A DNA stretch of 34,322 nt, taken from assembly GCA_023700885.1 (NCBI GenBank), contig JAMPYA010000003.1:1-34322 (forward strand), read 5' to 3'. Under the pieces are notes generated by a model. The model made no database searches and had not been told where the DNA came from. It saw only the letters and a program-made list of their open reading frames with translations. Shown piece after piece: positions 18,861 to 29,125 of the stretch (position 1 is its first letter; each line of letters begins with the position of its first letter). The translations under genes were made by a program, and so were the position numbers. This DNA is from Flavobacteriaceae bacterium. Its GTDB lineage: Bacteria; Bacteroidota; Bacteroidia; Flavobacteriales; Flavobacteriaceae.

Positions 18861-18878
18861 GTATTAAATAAATTCAGA

Positions 18879-20408
18879 ATGAAAACAGAATTAATTATTA
18901 GATCTAATTCATCTGATATCGATTTCGCCTTGCTTAAAGATGGAAAATTAATGGAGTTAGATAAAGAAACTAATGATAATAAATTTTCTGTTGGAGATGT
19001 TTTTTTAGCGAAAACCGGAAAAATACTTCAAGGATTAAATGCTGCCTTTGTAAATGTAGGATATGAAAAAGACGGATTTCTACATTATCATGACTTAGGT
19101 CCGCAAACATTAACTTTATCAAATTTTATTAAATCCGTAAGCTCGGGTAAAACAAAAGATTTCACTTTAAAAAACATTCGCACTGAAAAAGACATCGAAA
19201 AAGATGGAAACATTGTAGATGTTGCAAAAACTGGTCAAAACATATTAGTTCAGGTTGTTAAAGAGCCTATTTCAACAAAAGGACCTCGCTTAAGTTCAGA
19301 ATTGTCAATTGCCGGAAGGTATTTAGTGTTAGTTCCTTTTTCAGACAGAGTTTCAGTTTCTCAAAAAATTGAGAGCCCTGAAGAAAAAGAAAGACTAAAA
19401 AGATTGGCAAAAAGCATTAAACCAAAAGGATTTGGTTTAATTATTAGAACTGTAGCAGAAGGAAAAAAAGTAGCAGAACTCGATAAAGATTTAGAAAATT
19501 CTTTAAACAGATGGTATGCTTTATGTAAAAAAATTAAAACAGCGCAACCACCAACCAAAATTTTAAGTGAACTCAATAGAGCATCCTCAATTTTAAGAGA
19601 TGTTTTTAACGAGTCATTTACAAATATTGTTACAGATGATGAAACACTTTATCTTGAAATTATAGAGTATATCCAAGAAATTGCACCTCATAAAGAGCAT
19701 ATTGTGCAACTCTATAGTTCTGAAATTCCAATATTTGAAAAATATGGTATTGAGCGACAAATAAAAACGGCTTTTGGAAAGACTGTTTCTATGAGTAAAG
19801 GAGCATATTTAGTGATTGAACACACTGAAGCACTCCATGTAATTGATGTAAATAGTGGTAATAGATCTAATAAAGCAGATTCACAAGCGGATACTGCTTT
19901 ACAGGTAAACATGATTGCTGCTTCTGAAATTGCGCGTCAATTACAATTAAGAGATATGGGAGGAATTATTGTAGTCGATTTTATTGACATGCATGATCCA
20001 GAACACAGAAGATTACTTTATGAACATCTTAGATCTGAAATGGAATTTGATAGAACTAAGCACAAAATACTTCCTCCGAGTAAATTTGGTTTAATTCAAA
20101 TTACCAGACAACGTGTAAGACCAGAAATGAATATTAAAACAAGAGAACCAAATCCAAATAAAGATGGAGAAGTAGAGGCTCCAATTGTTTTAATCGACAA
20201 AATTGAACATGAACTAGAAAAAATAATTGCTAAAAACGGTGTTAAAAATATTAGCTTACATATTCACCCGTTTATAGAAGCTTTTATTACAAAAGGATTT
20301 CCGTCAATCCAACATAAATGGTTCATAAAACATAAAAAGTGGATAAAAGTTTTACCACGAGATGCCTTTATGTATTTGCAGTTCGAATTTAAATTTGACC
20401 GCAAATAA
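18879..20408 (+). CDS. rng: Ribonuclease E/G family protein
   Basis: 509 aa: GKILQGLNAAFVNVGYEKDGFLHY, HVIDVNSGNRSNKADSQADTALQVNMIAASEIARQLQLRDMGGIIVVDFIDM. Confidence 0.95.
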   Translation: MKTELIIRSNSSDIDFALLKDGKLMELDKETNDNKFSVGDVFLAKTGKILQGLNAAFVNVGYEKDGFLHYHDLGPQTLTLSNFIKSVSSGKTKDFTLKNIRTEKDIEKDGNIVDVAKTGQNILVQVVKEPISTKGPRLSSELSIAGRYLVLVPFSDRVSVSQKIESPEEKERLKRLAKSIKPKGFGLIIRTVAEGKKVAELDKDLENSLNRWYALCKKIKTAQPPTKILSELNRASSILRDVFNESFTNIVTDDETLYLEIIEYIQEIAPHKEHIVQLYSSEIPIFEKYGIERQIKTAFGKTVSMSKGAYLVIEHTEALHVIDVNSGNRSNKADSQADTALQVNMIAASEIARQLQLRDMGGIIVVDFIDMHDPEHRRLLYEHLRSEMEFDRTKHKILPPSKFGLIQITRQRVRPEMNIKTREPNPNKDGEVEAPIVLIDKIEHELEKIIAKNGVKNISLHIHPFIEAFITKGFPSIQHKWFIKHKKWIKVLPRDAFMYLQFEFKFDRK

Positions 20409-20427
20409 GGCTAAAAATTCTTATCTT

Positions 20428-20461
20428 AAAAATCCTGATACATAAAAGTATCAGGATTTTT
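20428..20461. terminator. Bidirectional intrinsic terminator between convergent rng and patatin gene
   Basis: AAAAATCCTGATAC-ataaaa-GTATCAGGATTTTT followed by T-run. Confidence 0.85.
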
Positions 20462-20467
20462 TTTGAG

Positions 20468-22675
20468 TTAAAACCAAAAACCTAAATTAAAATACCAATG
20501 ATTATTATTGTTTTTAGGCGACCATGAGTAATTAACTTCAATGGGGCCAACAAAAGTATCTAGTGCATATCCTAAAGCATAACCAAATTTGGTGTTATCA
20601 AATAAGTTTGAATCCTTTAGCACATTTTTTTCAACTCGTGCTGCATTTGCTGTAAATGTTAAGTAGTTTTTATTATAAATTTCTTGTCTTAATATAAAAG
20701 TTGATTTTAGAAATGTTCTATCACTTAAGTCGGCAAAATCGAACCCAAAAAAAGGAATAAATGTATTGATAAAATTATCTCCATATCCTCCTAAATGAAA
20801 CTCTAATACTCTATTATTACTTTCTTCAAAGGTAAATCCTGCTTCTGTAATTAAGTGAATAGTAGATTTGTTTAAAATGGTGTGTGCGTATTCAATTTTT
20901 CCCTTTAACTGTGCAAATGGCTTAAAATCATATGTGTTTCTAGTTGCTGCTAAATACCAACGATAATCACCAATGAAATAAAATCCTTCTTTTGGAAAAT
21001 ATTTATGGTCGAATGAATCAAATTTTAAGTATGAAATAAAATTAAGATAATGATTTTTGTTAAATGAAAGCTCATCAGCAATAGGATTATCTACAATTGT
21101 CTCAGTAAATGCATTAATATATTTATGCTCTAGACCTATTCCTAGCGCAAATTTCCTACTATAAACAGTTTGTAAATAGAATTGATTAGTAAAATCCCTA
21201 TAGTTTACATTAATTTTATTAACTCTATCATCATCTGTTAAACGAATATTTGAATTAAAACTATTATATCTTGATTTAAACCCTACACTCCAATTAAATC
21301 CATTATCTACAAAGTAATTTAAGTTATAACGAATATTATCACCTATTATTAAATCTGTTGACAGCATATCATTTTTAAAAAATAAATTTTTTGTAGTGAC
21401 ATTAAAAATTACAGATGATTTATACAATTCATCGTAGTGGGCAGCAAGTTGTGTTATGGTTTTAACTTCATTCTCTTTTAACTTCATTTTAATGATATAA
21501 CCGTTTTCACTTGGAATTAATTTATATAATATATTGTGAAAATTACCTGTTGCTGATAAATTATCTACGCCATCTATAAACTTGCTAAAAGGAATTTTTT
21601 CATGATTTTTAATTTTGAGTTTATTTAATACATAATCTCGAGTATAGGATGTATTTCCTTCTATTTCAATGTTTTCACATACAAAAGTATTGGGAAGCTC
21701 AATTCGCTTTTTAGCTATTTGAGATGGATTTACTTGTTGTTGAGCAATTTTAACGATATCATTAAATTGTAAACGAGCTGTTCTTTCACCTTCCCTTATA
21801 ATTTCTTCTAATTTATCAAACGATACTACATTATATCCATTTACATTGGGTTTTAGATATAGGTTAACCAATGTTATTTTTTCTATGTTAACATTATTCA
21901 TTGAAAAACTAACAACTTGATCAATAACTTTTATGGCATTATCAACTTCGCTTCTATTGCTTAAACCACCCTGTACATCAACACCAATAATGATATCAGC
22001 TCCCATGTTTATTACTTCATTAACAGGAAAATTATTGGTTATCCCACCATCTAACAGTACTCTTCCATCTATTTCTACAGGTTCAAAAAGAGTTGGGAAT
22101 GCACTACTTGCTCTCAAAGCTTCTGGCAAAAATCCTTTATTTAAGATTACTTCCTCTCCCGTTTCAATGTCTGTTCCAATACATAGAAAAGGTATAGGTA
22201 AATTATTAAAATCGTCTATTGAAGTAACATGCTGAGTTAATATGGATAATTTATTCAGTGCACTTTGACCTTTAGCCAAGGCAACGGGAAGTGAAACTTT
22301 TTTATTTCTTACTGGCAATGAAACGATATAACGTTCTCCATTTTCTTTTTCAAAAAAAGGTTTTGCTTTTCTCGGAATTTCTTCTTGTAATATTTTATTA
22401 AATTCTAAAATTCTTACAATTGAATCCAATTCTCTAGCATTATATCCAGAAGCATATAACCCGCCAATTAAGGCACCCATACTTGTTCCTCCAATAAAAT
22501 CTACTCTAATACCGGCTTCTTCCAATACTTTTAAAACACCAATATGAGCAAATCCTTTGGCTCCACCTCCACTCAAAACCAATCCAACTTTTAAGTCTTT
22601 TTTTACAAAATCATCTTGTGAAAAAACACTAAAAGCAATAAGAAACATAAAGAAAAATAAAGTTATTTGCTTCAT
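20468..22675 (-). CDS. Patatin-like phospholipase with C-terminal BamA/D15-like outer-membrane barrel
   Basis: LVLSGGGAKGFAHIGVLKVLEEAGIRVDFIGGTSMGALIGGLYASG (G-G-x-K-G and GTSMG) and LLDGGITNNFP; C-terminus with POTRA/barrel-like sequence ending YFNLGFWF. Start placed at ATG 22675 (MKQITLFFFMFLIAFSVFSQ) instead of 22738. Confidence 0.92.
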   Translation of the reverse strand: MKQITLFFFMFLIAFSVFSQDDFVKKDLKVGLVLSGGGAKGFAHIGVLKVLEEAGIRVDFIGGTSMGALIGGLYASGYNARELDSIVRILEFNKILQEEIPRKAKPFFEKENGERYIVSLPVRNKKVSLPVALAKGQSALNKLSILTQHVTSIDDFNNLPIPFLCIGTDIETGEEVILNKGFLPEALRASSAFPTLFEPVEIDGRVLLDGGITNNFPVNEVINMGADIIIGVDVQGGLSNRSEVDNAIKVIDQVVSFSMNNVNIEKITLVNLYLKPNVNGYNVVSFDKLEEIIREGERTARLQFNDIVKIAQQQVNPSQIAKKRIELPNTFVCENIEIEGNTSYTRDYVLNKLKIKNHEKIPFSKFIDGVDNLSATGNFHNILYKLIPSENGYIIKMKLKENEVKTITQLAAHYDELYKSSVIFNVTTKNLFFKNDMLSTDLIIGDNIRYNLNYFVDNGFNWSVGFKSRYNSFNSNIRLTDDDRVNKINVNYRDFTNQFYLQTVYSRKFALGIGLEHKYINAFTETIVDNPIADELSFNKNHYLNFISYLKFDSFDHKYFPKEGFYFIGDYRWYLAATRNTYDFKPFAQLKGKIEYAHTILNKSTIHLITEAGFTFEESNNRVLEFHLGGYGDNFINTFIPFFGFDFADLSDRTFLKSTFILRQEIYNKNYLTFTANAARVEKNVLKDSNLFDNTKFGYALGYALDTFVGPIEVNYSWSPKNNNNHWYFNLGFWF

Positions 22676-22685
22676 ATATCTAAAG

Positions 22686-24479
22686 TTACATAATTTGATG
22701 CAAATGTGTATATATTTTTTTTGCTTTTGAAATACCAATTTCTTCTACTATTGTTTCTAAAGAAAGCGTTTTAAGTCTTTTAATCGATTTAAATTTCTTT
22801 AATAACGAGTCCGAGGTTTCTTTGCCAATTCCGGCAATTTGTTCCAATTCATTTTGAATAGCGTTTTTTGATCTAACTTTCCGGTGAAATGTCAATCCAA
22901 AACGGTGCGCTTCATTTCTTAAATGTTGAATTATTTTAAGTGATTCAGATTTTTTATCTAGATATAATGGAACAGAATCTTTAGGATAATAGATTTCTTC
23001 TAATCGTTTTGCAATCCCAATTATAGCAACTTTATCATAAATTCCCAATAATTCCAAACTCTTTACAGCTGATGACAATTGCCCTTTACCTCCATCAACT
23101 ATAATTAGATTTGGCAATGTTAAACTTTCATCAATCATCCTTTTATATCTTCTAAAAACAACTTCTTCCATAGAAGCAAAATCATCTGGTCCTTCAACAG
23201 TTTTAATATGAAAATGTCTGTATTCATTCTTAGCCGGTTTTGTATTTTTAAAAACAACACATGAAGCCACCGGATTGGTTCCTTGCAAATTTGAATTATC
23301 AAAACACTCTATATGAATTGGTATTTCTTTTAAACGTAAATCTTGCTGTAATTGTTTTAAAATACGATTAGAATGTCTCTCAGGATCTACAATTTTTAAT
23401 TGTTTAAGATGTTCAAATCTATAGTATTGTGCATTTTTTTGAGATAATTCTATGATGTGTTTTTTATCTCCAATTTTAGGGATTGTTATTTTTAAATCAT
23501 TTATTAAATCAACTTTAAAAGGTACATAAAGCTCTTTTGATTGAGAGTGAAACTTATCTCTTATTGCAATAATTGCAAATTCTAAAAGCTCTTTATCACT
23601 TTCATCTAATTTCTTTTTAATCTCCGTTGTATGTGATTGAATGATTGAACCATTTGCAATTTTTAAGAAATTGACATACCCAAAACTGTTATCAGAAACA
23701 ATTGAAAACACATCTACATTATTAATTGTTGGACTTACAATGGTTGATTTTGATTGATAATTGCCTAACAATTTAATTTTTTCTTTTATCAATTGCGCTT
23801 CTTCAAATTTCAAATCTACAGCATATTGATGCATTAACTTTTCAAATTTCAATAAGGCCTCTTTAAAATTTCCTTTGATAATGTTTTTAATTTCAGCAAT
23901 TGACTGATTGTAATCTGCTTCTGTTTGTAACGCTTCACAAGGGCCGAGGCATTTGCCAATATGATAATCTAAACAAAGTTTATATTTTTTTTGCTTGATG
24001 TTTTTATCGCTTAAATCAAAGGTGCAGGTTCGCAGCGGAAATAATTCTTTGATAACGTCTAACAAGGCATTAGCAGTTCTAACAGACGCATAAGGGCCGT
24101 GATATTCTGAACCATCTTTGATGACATTTCTTGTTAAAAAAACACGAGGAAAATGTTCTTTTTTAATACAAATCCACGGATATGTTTTATCATCTTTTAA
24201 CATGATATTATACCGTGGTTGATATTTTTTAATAAGATTATTCTCTAATAAAAGTGCATCTGTTTCTGTTTCTACAACGATGTGCTTAATATCTTTGATT
24301 TTACTTACAAGAATTTTTGTCTTTGCATTATCATGATTTTTAGAAAAATAGGATGCAACCCTTTTTTTGAGATTGATAGCTTTTCCAACATATAAAATTT
24401 TGTCATTTTTATCATAAAACTGATAAACCCCAGGTTGTTGAGGCAATGTTTTAAGGAATAAATCTAGATTTGTAGACAT
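22686..24479 (-). CDS. uvrC: Excinuclease ABC subunit C
   Basis: 597 aa: LPQQPGVYQFYDKNDKILYVGKAINLKKRVASYF (GIY-YIG), IECFDNSNLQGTNPVASCVVF, HhH ending QIAGIGKETSDSLLKKFKSIKRL. Confidence 0.97.
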   Translation of the reverse strand: MSTNLDLFLKTLPQQPGVYQFYDKNDKILYVGKAINLKKRVASYFSKNHDNAKTKILVSKIKDIKHIVVETETDALLLENNLIKKYQPRYNIMLKDDKTYPWICIKKEHFPRVFLTRNVIKDGSEYHGPYASVRTANALLDVIKELFPLRTCTFDLSDKNIKQKKYKLCLDYHIGKCLGPCEALQTEADYNQSIAEIKNIIKGNFKEALLKFEKLMHQYAVDLKFEEAQLIKEKIKLLGNYQSKSTIVSPTINNVDVFSIVSDNSFGYVNFLKIANGSIIQSHTTEIKKKLDESDKELLEFAIIAIRDKFHSQSKELYVPFKVDLINDLKITIPKIGDKKHIIELSQKNAQYYRFEHLKQLKIVDPERHSNRILKQLQQDLRLKEIPIHIECFDNSNLQGTNPVASCVVFKNTKPAKNEYRHFHIKTVEGPDDFASMEEVVFRRYKRMIDESLTLPNLIIVDGGKGQLSSAVKSLELLGIYDKVAIIGIAKRLEEIYYPKDSVPLYLDKKSESLKIIQHLRNEAHRFGLTFHRKVRSKNAIQNELEQIAGIGKETSDSLLKKFKSIKRLKTLSLETIVEEIGISKAKKIYTHLHQIM

Positions 24480-24619
24480 CCTACGAATTTATGTAAAATG
24501 ATTTAAAGAATAAAAGATTGAATTGTAGAATTGTAAAACTACAATAATTACAACTTTAATTATTCTGACTTTAAACACCTAAAAAAAATAAATAAGCTAA
24601 CTTTTTTGTGCTTTTTTAT

Positions 24620-25219
24620 TTAGTTGTTTTCTTCTGGAAATACTTTTTTGTTAAAAATAATTAATAACATTACTCCAATTGATATAGCCGAATCTGCCAC
24701 ATTAAAAATAGCATTAAAAAAAGTAAAGTAATTACCTCCCCAAATTGGCAACCATTCTGGTAAATACCCACTCCAAAATGGAAAATAAAACATGTCTACT
24801 ACTTTTCCATGAAATAAACTGTTATAACCACCACCCTCAGCAAAAGCAGTTGCTACACCTGCATAAGAATCTGTAAAAATAATTCCATAAAAAATAGAAT
24901 CGATAATATTTCCTACAGCACCTGCAAATATTAATGAAACTGCAATAATTAATATTTGATGTTGTTGTTTTTTAATAGAATCATACAGCCAATATCCAAT
25001 TGCAGAAATAGCAATTAATCTAAAGATTGTTAAAACGAGCTTTCCTATTCTGCCTCCAAATTCGACTCCCCAAGCCATTCCGTTATTTTCGATAAAATGA
25101 ATTCTAAACCACTCAAAAACGTAAATTTCTTCTCCTAAAGTAAAGTTTGTTTTAATATAGATTTTCAAAATTTGATCTATAAACAACACTGATAATATGA
25201 TTATTATTGCTTTTTTCAA
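24620..25219 (-). CDS. lspA: Lipoprotein signal peptidase (signal peptidase II)
   Basis: 199 aa: IDQILKIYIKTNF, IENNGMAWG, GAVGNIIDSIFYG, VDMFYFP, FNVADSAISIGV. Confidence 0.95.
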   Translation of the reverse strand: MKKAIIIILSVLFIDQILKIYIKTNFTLGEEIYVFEWFRIHFIENNGMAWGVEFGGRIGKLVLTIFRLIAISAIGYWLYDSIKKQQHQILIIAVSLIFAGAVGNIIDSIFYGIIFTDSYAGVATAFAEGGGYNSLFHGKVVDMFYFPFWSGYLPEWLPIWGGNYFTFFNAIFNVADSAISIGVMLLIIFNKKVFPEENN

Positions 25220-25298
25220 GATGTACTATAATTTAAAACTTGGCAAAATTACTGTTTTTTGATTGATTTTTTATCTTCAAAATATTATAATATTATAA

Positions 25299-25330
25299 AA
25301 AAACAAAGCCTCCAAAAGGAAGCTTTGCTT
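25299..25330 (-). terminator. Intrinsic terminator after ileS and the DksA-like gene
   Basis: Minus strand AAGCAAAGCTTCC-tttt-GGAGGCTTTGTTTTTTT. Confidence 0.8.
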
Positions 25331-25344
25331 GATTTATAAAAAAT

Positions 25345-25725
25345 TTACTGCTGCAAATTTTTAGCTTCAATGCTTAAAGTTGCATGAGGAACTAATTTAA
25401 GACGTTCTTTAGAAATTAACTTTCCAGTTACACGACAAACTCCATAGGTTTTATTTTCAATACGTTGTAAAGCATGATACAAGTCTCTAATAAACTTTTC
25501 TTGTCTTATAGCAAACTGTACGTTCACTTCTTTAGACATGGTCTCAGATCCTTCTTCGAATGCCTTAAAAGTAGGCGAAGTATCGTCTGTGCCATTATTA
25601 GAATCGTTTTTATAGGCGCTTTTTAAAAGCTCTAAATCTTCCTCTGCATTTTTGATTTTTTTTAGAATTATTTCTTTAAATTCTAATAAATCACTGTCTG
25701 AATATCTAACTATATTTTCTGCCAT
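25345..25725 (-). CDS. DksA/TraR family protein with degenerate zinc finger
   Basis: Coiled-coil-like N-terminus and YGVCRVTGKLISKERLKLVPHATLSIEAKNLQQ, aligning by eye with the DksA C-terminus. Start placed at ATG 25725 (MAENIVRYSDSD). Confidence 0.9.
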   Translation of the reverse strand: MAENIVRYSDSDLLEFKEIILKKIKNAEEDLELLKSAYKNDSNNGTDDTSPTFKAFEEGSETMSKEVNVQFAIRQEKFIRDLYHALQRIENKTYGVCRVTGKLISKERLKLVPHATLSIEAKNLQQ

Positions 25726-25729
25726 AATA

Positions 25730-28700
25730 CTACAATTTTTCAATTAAAATATAGGAACTTACCTCATCAAAAACAATTTCTGTGCCTTTATTTAATTGTT
25801 CAACGATTATTAATTCGTTGGTTAAGGTTTCATTTTTAATATACTGTTCGTTTTCTTTAATCGCCCTATCCAAAAGTTCATGTTTTTGAACCATTAGTCT
25901 AATTTTATCAACAACATCAAGACCACTTTCTTTTCTAAGGTTTTGAATTCTATTAACCAATTCTCTTGCATAACCTTCATTTCTCAATTCATCGGTAATG
26001 GTAATGTCTAAAGCAACAGTTAAATTACCTTGATTTGCCACCAACCAGCCTTCAATATCTTGAGATGAAATCTCTACTTCATTAAAGGCTAAAGTAAATG
26101 TTTTGCCATTAATTTCAAAGTAAATTTCACCGTCTTTTTCAATTTTGTTAACATCTTCTTGAGTAAACTTTTGAATAGCATCTACTGCTAATTTCATGTC
26201 TTTGCCAAATTTTGGTCCTAAAAGCTTAAAGTTTGGTTTAATAGTCTTAACCAAGACACCTGAAGTGTCGTCAAGTAGTTCTATTTCTTTTACATTTACC
26301 TCAGATAATATTAAGTTTTGAACGGATAATATTTCTACTCTATCTTGTTCATTACTAATTGGTATCATTATTTTTTGAAGTGGTTGTCGCACCTTTATCA
26401 TTTCCTTTTTTCGAAGTGATAAAACCAATGATGAAATATCTTGTGCTTTATTCATTCTTCTTTGCAATGATTCATCAATTAAATCTTTTTGAAAAACTGG
26501 AAAATCGGCCAAATGAACAGATTCGTGTTTTTCTTTACCGGCAACATCGATTAAATCTTTATACATTCGATCCATAAAAAATGGTGCAATTGGAGAAGCC
26601 ATTTTTGATACTGTTAATAAACAGGTATATAAAGTTTGATAAGCAGAAATTTTATCTGCCTGATAATCACCTTTCCAAAAACGTCTTCTACTTAATCTTA
26701 CAAACCAGTTACTTAAATTTTCAGTTACAAAATACTGAATTTCTCTAGCAGCTTTGGTTGGTTCGTAGTCGTTGTAATGATTTTCTACATTTTTAATTAA
26801 AGAATTTAATTCGGATAGAATCCAACGATCAATTTCTGGTCTTTCTTGATTAGGGATTTCATTTTCTTTATATTTAAATCCGTCAATATTGGCATATAAT
26901 GCAAAAAATGAATAGGTATTATACAGCGTTCCGAAAAATTTTCTTCTTACTTCATCAATCCCTTCTACATCAAATTTTAAATTATCCCACGGATTGGCAT
27001 TTACAATCATATACCAACGAGTTGCATCTGGACTATAATTTTTCAAGGTGTCAAAAGCATCAACCGTATTACCAAGTCGCTTAGACATTTTATGTCCGTT
27101 TTTATCTAAAACAAGTCCATTAGAAACTACATTTTTATAAGCAACAGAATCAAAAACCATTGACGAAATAGCGTGTAAGGTATAAAACCAACCTCTTGTT
27201 TGGTCTACACCTTCAGCAATAAAATCGGCCGGAAAAAATTTATTCTCATCTATTAATTCTTTATTTTCAAAAGGATAATGCCATTGTGCATAAGGCATTG
27301 AGCCAGAATCAAACCACACATCAATCAAATCAGCTTCTCTATACATGGGTTTATCTGTAGGAGAAACCAAGATTATTTTATCTACAAAATTTTTGTGTAA
27401 ATCGATGTTTTCATAATTTGCATCACTCATATTTCCCACAATAAAATTTGGGTAAATATCTACAGTCATCAGTCCTTTTTCAATTGATTTTTGCATCTCT
27501 AATTTTAAGGTTGCAACAGAATCAATCACAATTTCTTCAGTTTTATCTTCAGTTCTCCAAATAGGCAAAGGAATTCCCCAAAAACGTGAACGCGATAAAT
27601 TCCAGTCGTTGGCATTTTTAAGCCAGTTACCAAAACGGCCTTCGCCAGTTGCTTTTGGTTTCCAATTAATAGTTTCATTTAATTGGAACATCTGTTCTTT
27701 TTTATCTGTAACTTTAATAAACCAAGAGTCTAACGGATAATATAAAACGGGCTTATCGGTTCTCCAACAATGTGGATAATTGTGTTTGTACTTCTCTACA
27801 ACAAATGCTTTATTTTCTTCCTTTAGCTTAATAACCAATTCAACATCTACTGAACGCTCAGGAGCTTCGCCATCATTATAATATTCATTTTTAACATATT
27901 TTCCGGAAAATTCTCCCAAATGATGGGTAAATTTTCCTTGTAAATCAACTAACGGAACCGGATTGTTATTTTCATCTAAAACCAACATTGGAGGAATGCC
28001 CCATTCTTTGGCTACTTGAGCGTCATCTGCACCAAAAGTTGGTGCGGTGTGAACTATTCCTGTTCCATCTTCTGTAGTTACAAAATCACCTGAAATGACT
28101 ACGAAAGCTTTATCAGTATCATAATATGGTTGTACAAAGGGTAATAATTGCTCGTATTTAATTCCTACTAAATCACTTCCTTTTAATTCATGAAGAATTA
28201 GATAGGGTATTTTTTTGTCTTCTGGTTGATAGTTTTTCAACGCTGTTTTAGAATCAACCAAAAAGAATTTGCTTGTAAAAATATTTGAAACTAAATTTTT
28301 AGCAAGAATAACTTTTACTGATTTAAAAGTGTATTGATTAAAAGTTTCAACTACTACATAATCTATTTTTTTACCAACGGTTAAAGCGGTGTTAGAAGGC
28401 AAAGTCCAAGGAGTGGTAGTCCATGCTAATAAGTGTAAGTTTCCTTGATATGGTTTTAATTGCTCTGGCAATGACATATTAATTGCTTTAAACTGAGCAA
28501 TTACCGTGGTATCGGTAACATCTTTGTAAGTACCTGGCTGATTTAGTTCATGTGAGCTTAAACCGGTTCCAGCTTTTGGTGAATAGGGTTGGATTGAATA
28601 GCCTTTGTAAAGTAATTTTTTGTTATATAACTGTGCCAACAACCACCATACCGACTCCATATATTTTGATTGATAGGTAACGTATGGATTCTCCATATCT

Positions 28701-29125
28701 ACCCAATTTCCCATTTTTCGGGTTAAATCTTCCCAAACATCAGTATAACGCATCACCGCTTTTTTACACGCTTCGTTATATGCTTCTATAGAAATTTTTA
28801 CACCTATGTCTTCTTTGGTTATTCCAAGTTCTTTTTCAACACCTAATTCAATTGGCAATCCGTGGGTATCCCAACCTGCTTTTCTCTTAACCTGATATCC
28901 TTGTAGGGTTTTATATCGACAAAAAATATCTTTAATGGTTCGTCCCATTACATGGTGGATTCCGGGTAATCCGTTTGCAGATGGAGGACCTTCGTAAAAT
29001 ACAAATGGTTTTTGTTCATCTTTTTCATCAATACTTTTTTGGAAAATAGCTCTTTCTTCCCAGAAATTTAAAATTTCATCGGCAACATTGGTAAGATCTA
29101 ATCCTTTGTATTCTCTGTATTTCAT
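25730..29125 (-). CDS. ileS: Isoleucyl-tRNA synthetase
   Basis: 1131 aa: FYEGPPSANGLPGIHHVMGRTIKDIFCRYKTLQGY, AGWDTHGLPIE, NGHKMSKRLGNTVD (KMSKR). Confidence 0.98.
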   Translation of the reverse strand: MKYREYKGLDLTNVADEILNFWEERAIFQKSIDEKDEQKPFVFYEGPPSANGLPGIHHVMGRTIKDIFCRYKTLQGYQVKRKAGWDTHGLPIELGVEKELGITKEDIGVKISIEAYNEACKKAVMRYTDVWEDLTRKMGNWVDMENPYVTYQSKYMESVWWLLAQLYNKKLLYKGYSIQPYSPKAGTGLSSHELNQPGTYKDVTDTTVIAQFKAINMSLPEQLKPYQGNLHLLAWTTTPWTLPSNTALTVGKKIDYVVVETFNQYTFKSVKVILAKNLVSNIFTSKFFLVDSKTALKNYQPEDKKIPYLILHELKGSDLVGIKYEQLLPFVQPYYDTDKAFVVISGDFVTTEDGTGIVHTAPTFGADDAQVAKEWGIPPMLVLDENNNPVPLVDLQGKFTHHLGEFSGKYVKNEYYNDGEAPERSVDVELVIKLKEENKAFVVEKYKHNYPHCWRTDKPVLYYPLDSWFIKVTDKKEQMFQLNETINWKPKATGEGRFGNWLKNANDWNLSRSRFWGIPLPIWRTEDKTEEIVIDSVATLKLEMQKSIEKGLMTVDIYPNFIVGNMSDANYENIDLHKNFVDKIILVSPTDKPMYREADLIDVWFDSGSMPYAQWHYPFENKELIDENKFFPADFIAEGVDQTRGWFYTLHAISSMVFDSVAYKNVVSNGLVLDKNGHKMSKRLGNTVDAFDTLKNYSPDATRWYMIVNANPWDNLKFDVEGIDEVRRKFFGTLYNTYSFFALYANIDGFKYKENEIPNQERPEIDRWILSELNSLIKNVENHYNDYEPTKAAREIQYFVTENLSNWFVRLSRRRFWKGDYQADKISAYQTLYTCLLTVSKMASPIAPFFMDRMYKDLIDVAGKEKHESVHLADFPVFQKDLIDESLQRRMNKAQDISSLVLSLRKKEMIKVRQPLQKIMIPISNEQDRVEILSVQNLILSEVNVKEIELLDDTSGVLVKTIKPNFKLLGPKFGKDMKLAVDAIQKFTQEDVNKIEKDGEIYFEINGKTFTLAFNEVEISSQDIEGWLVANQGNLTVALDITITDELRNEGYARELVNRIQNLRKESGLDVVDKIRLMVQKHELLDRAIKENEQYIKNETLTNELIIVEQLNKGTEIVFDEVSSYILIEKL

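Noticed and set aside
19361-19912. Minus-strand ORFs inside rng
   Set aside because: Antisense shadows of RNase E/G coding sequence.
21933-22235. Plus-strand 100-aa ORF over the patatin gene
   Set aside because: Antisense to the conserved patatin catalytic region.
26359-27084. Plus-strand ORFs inside ileS
   Set aside because: Antisense to ileS; no independent support.
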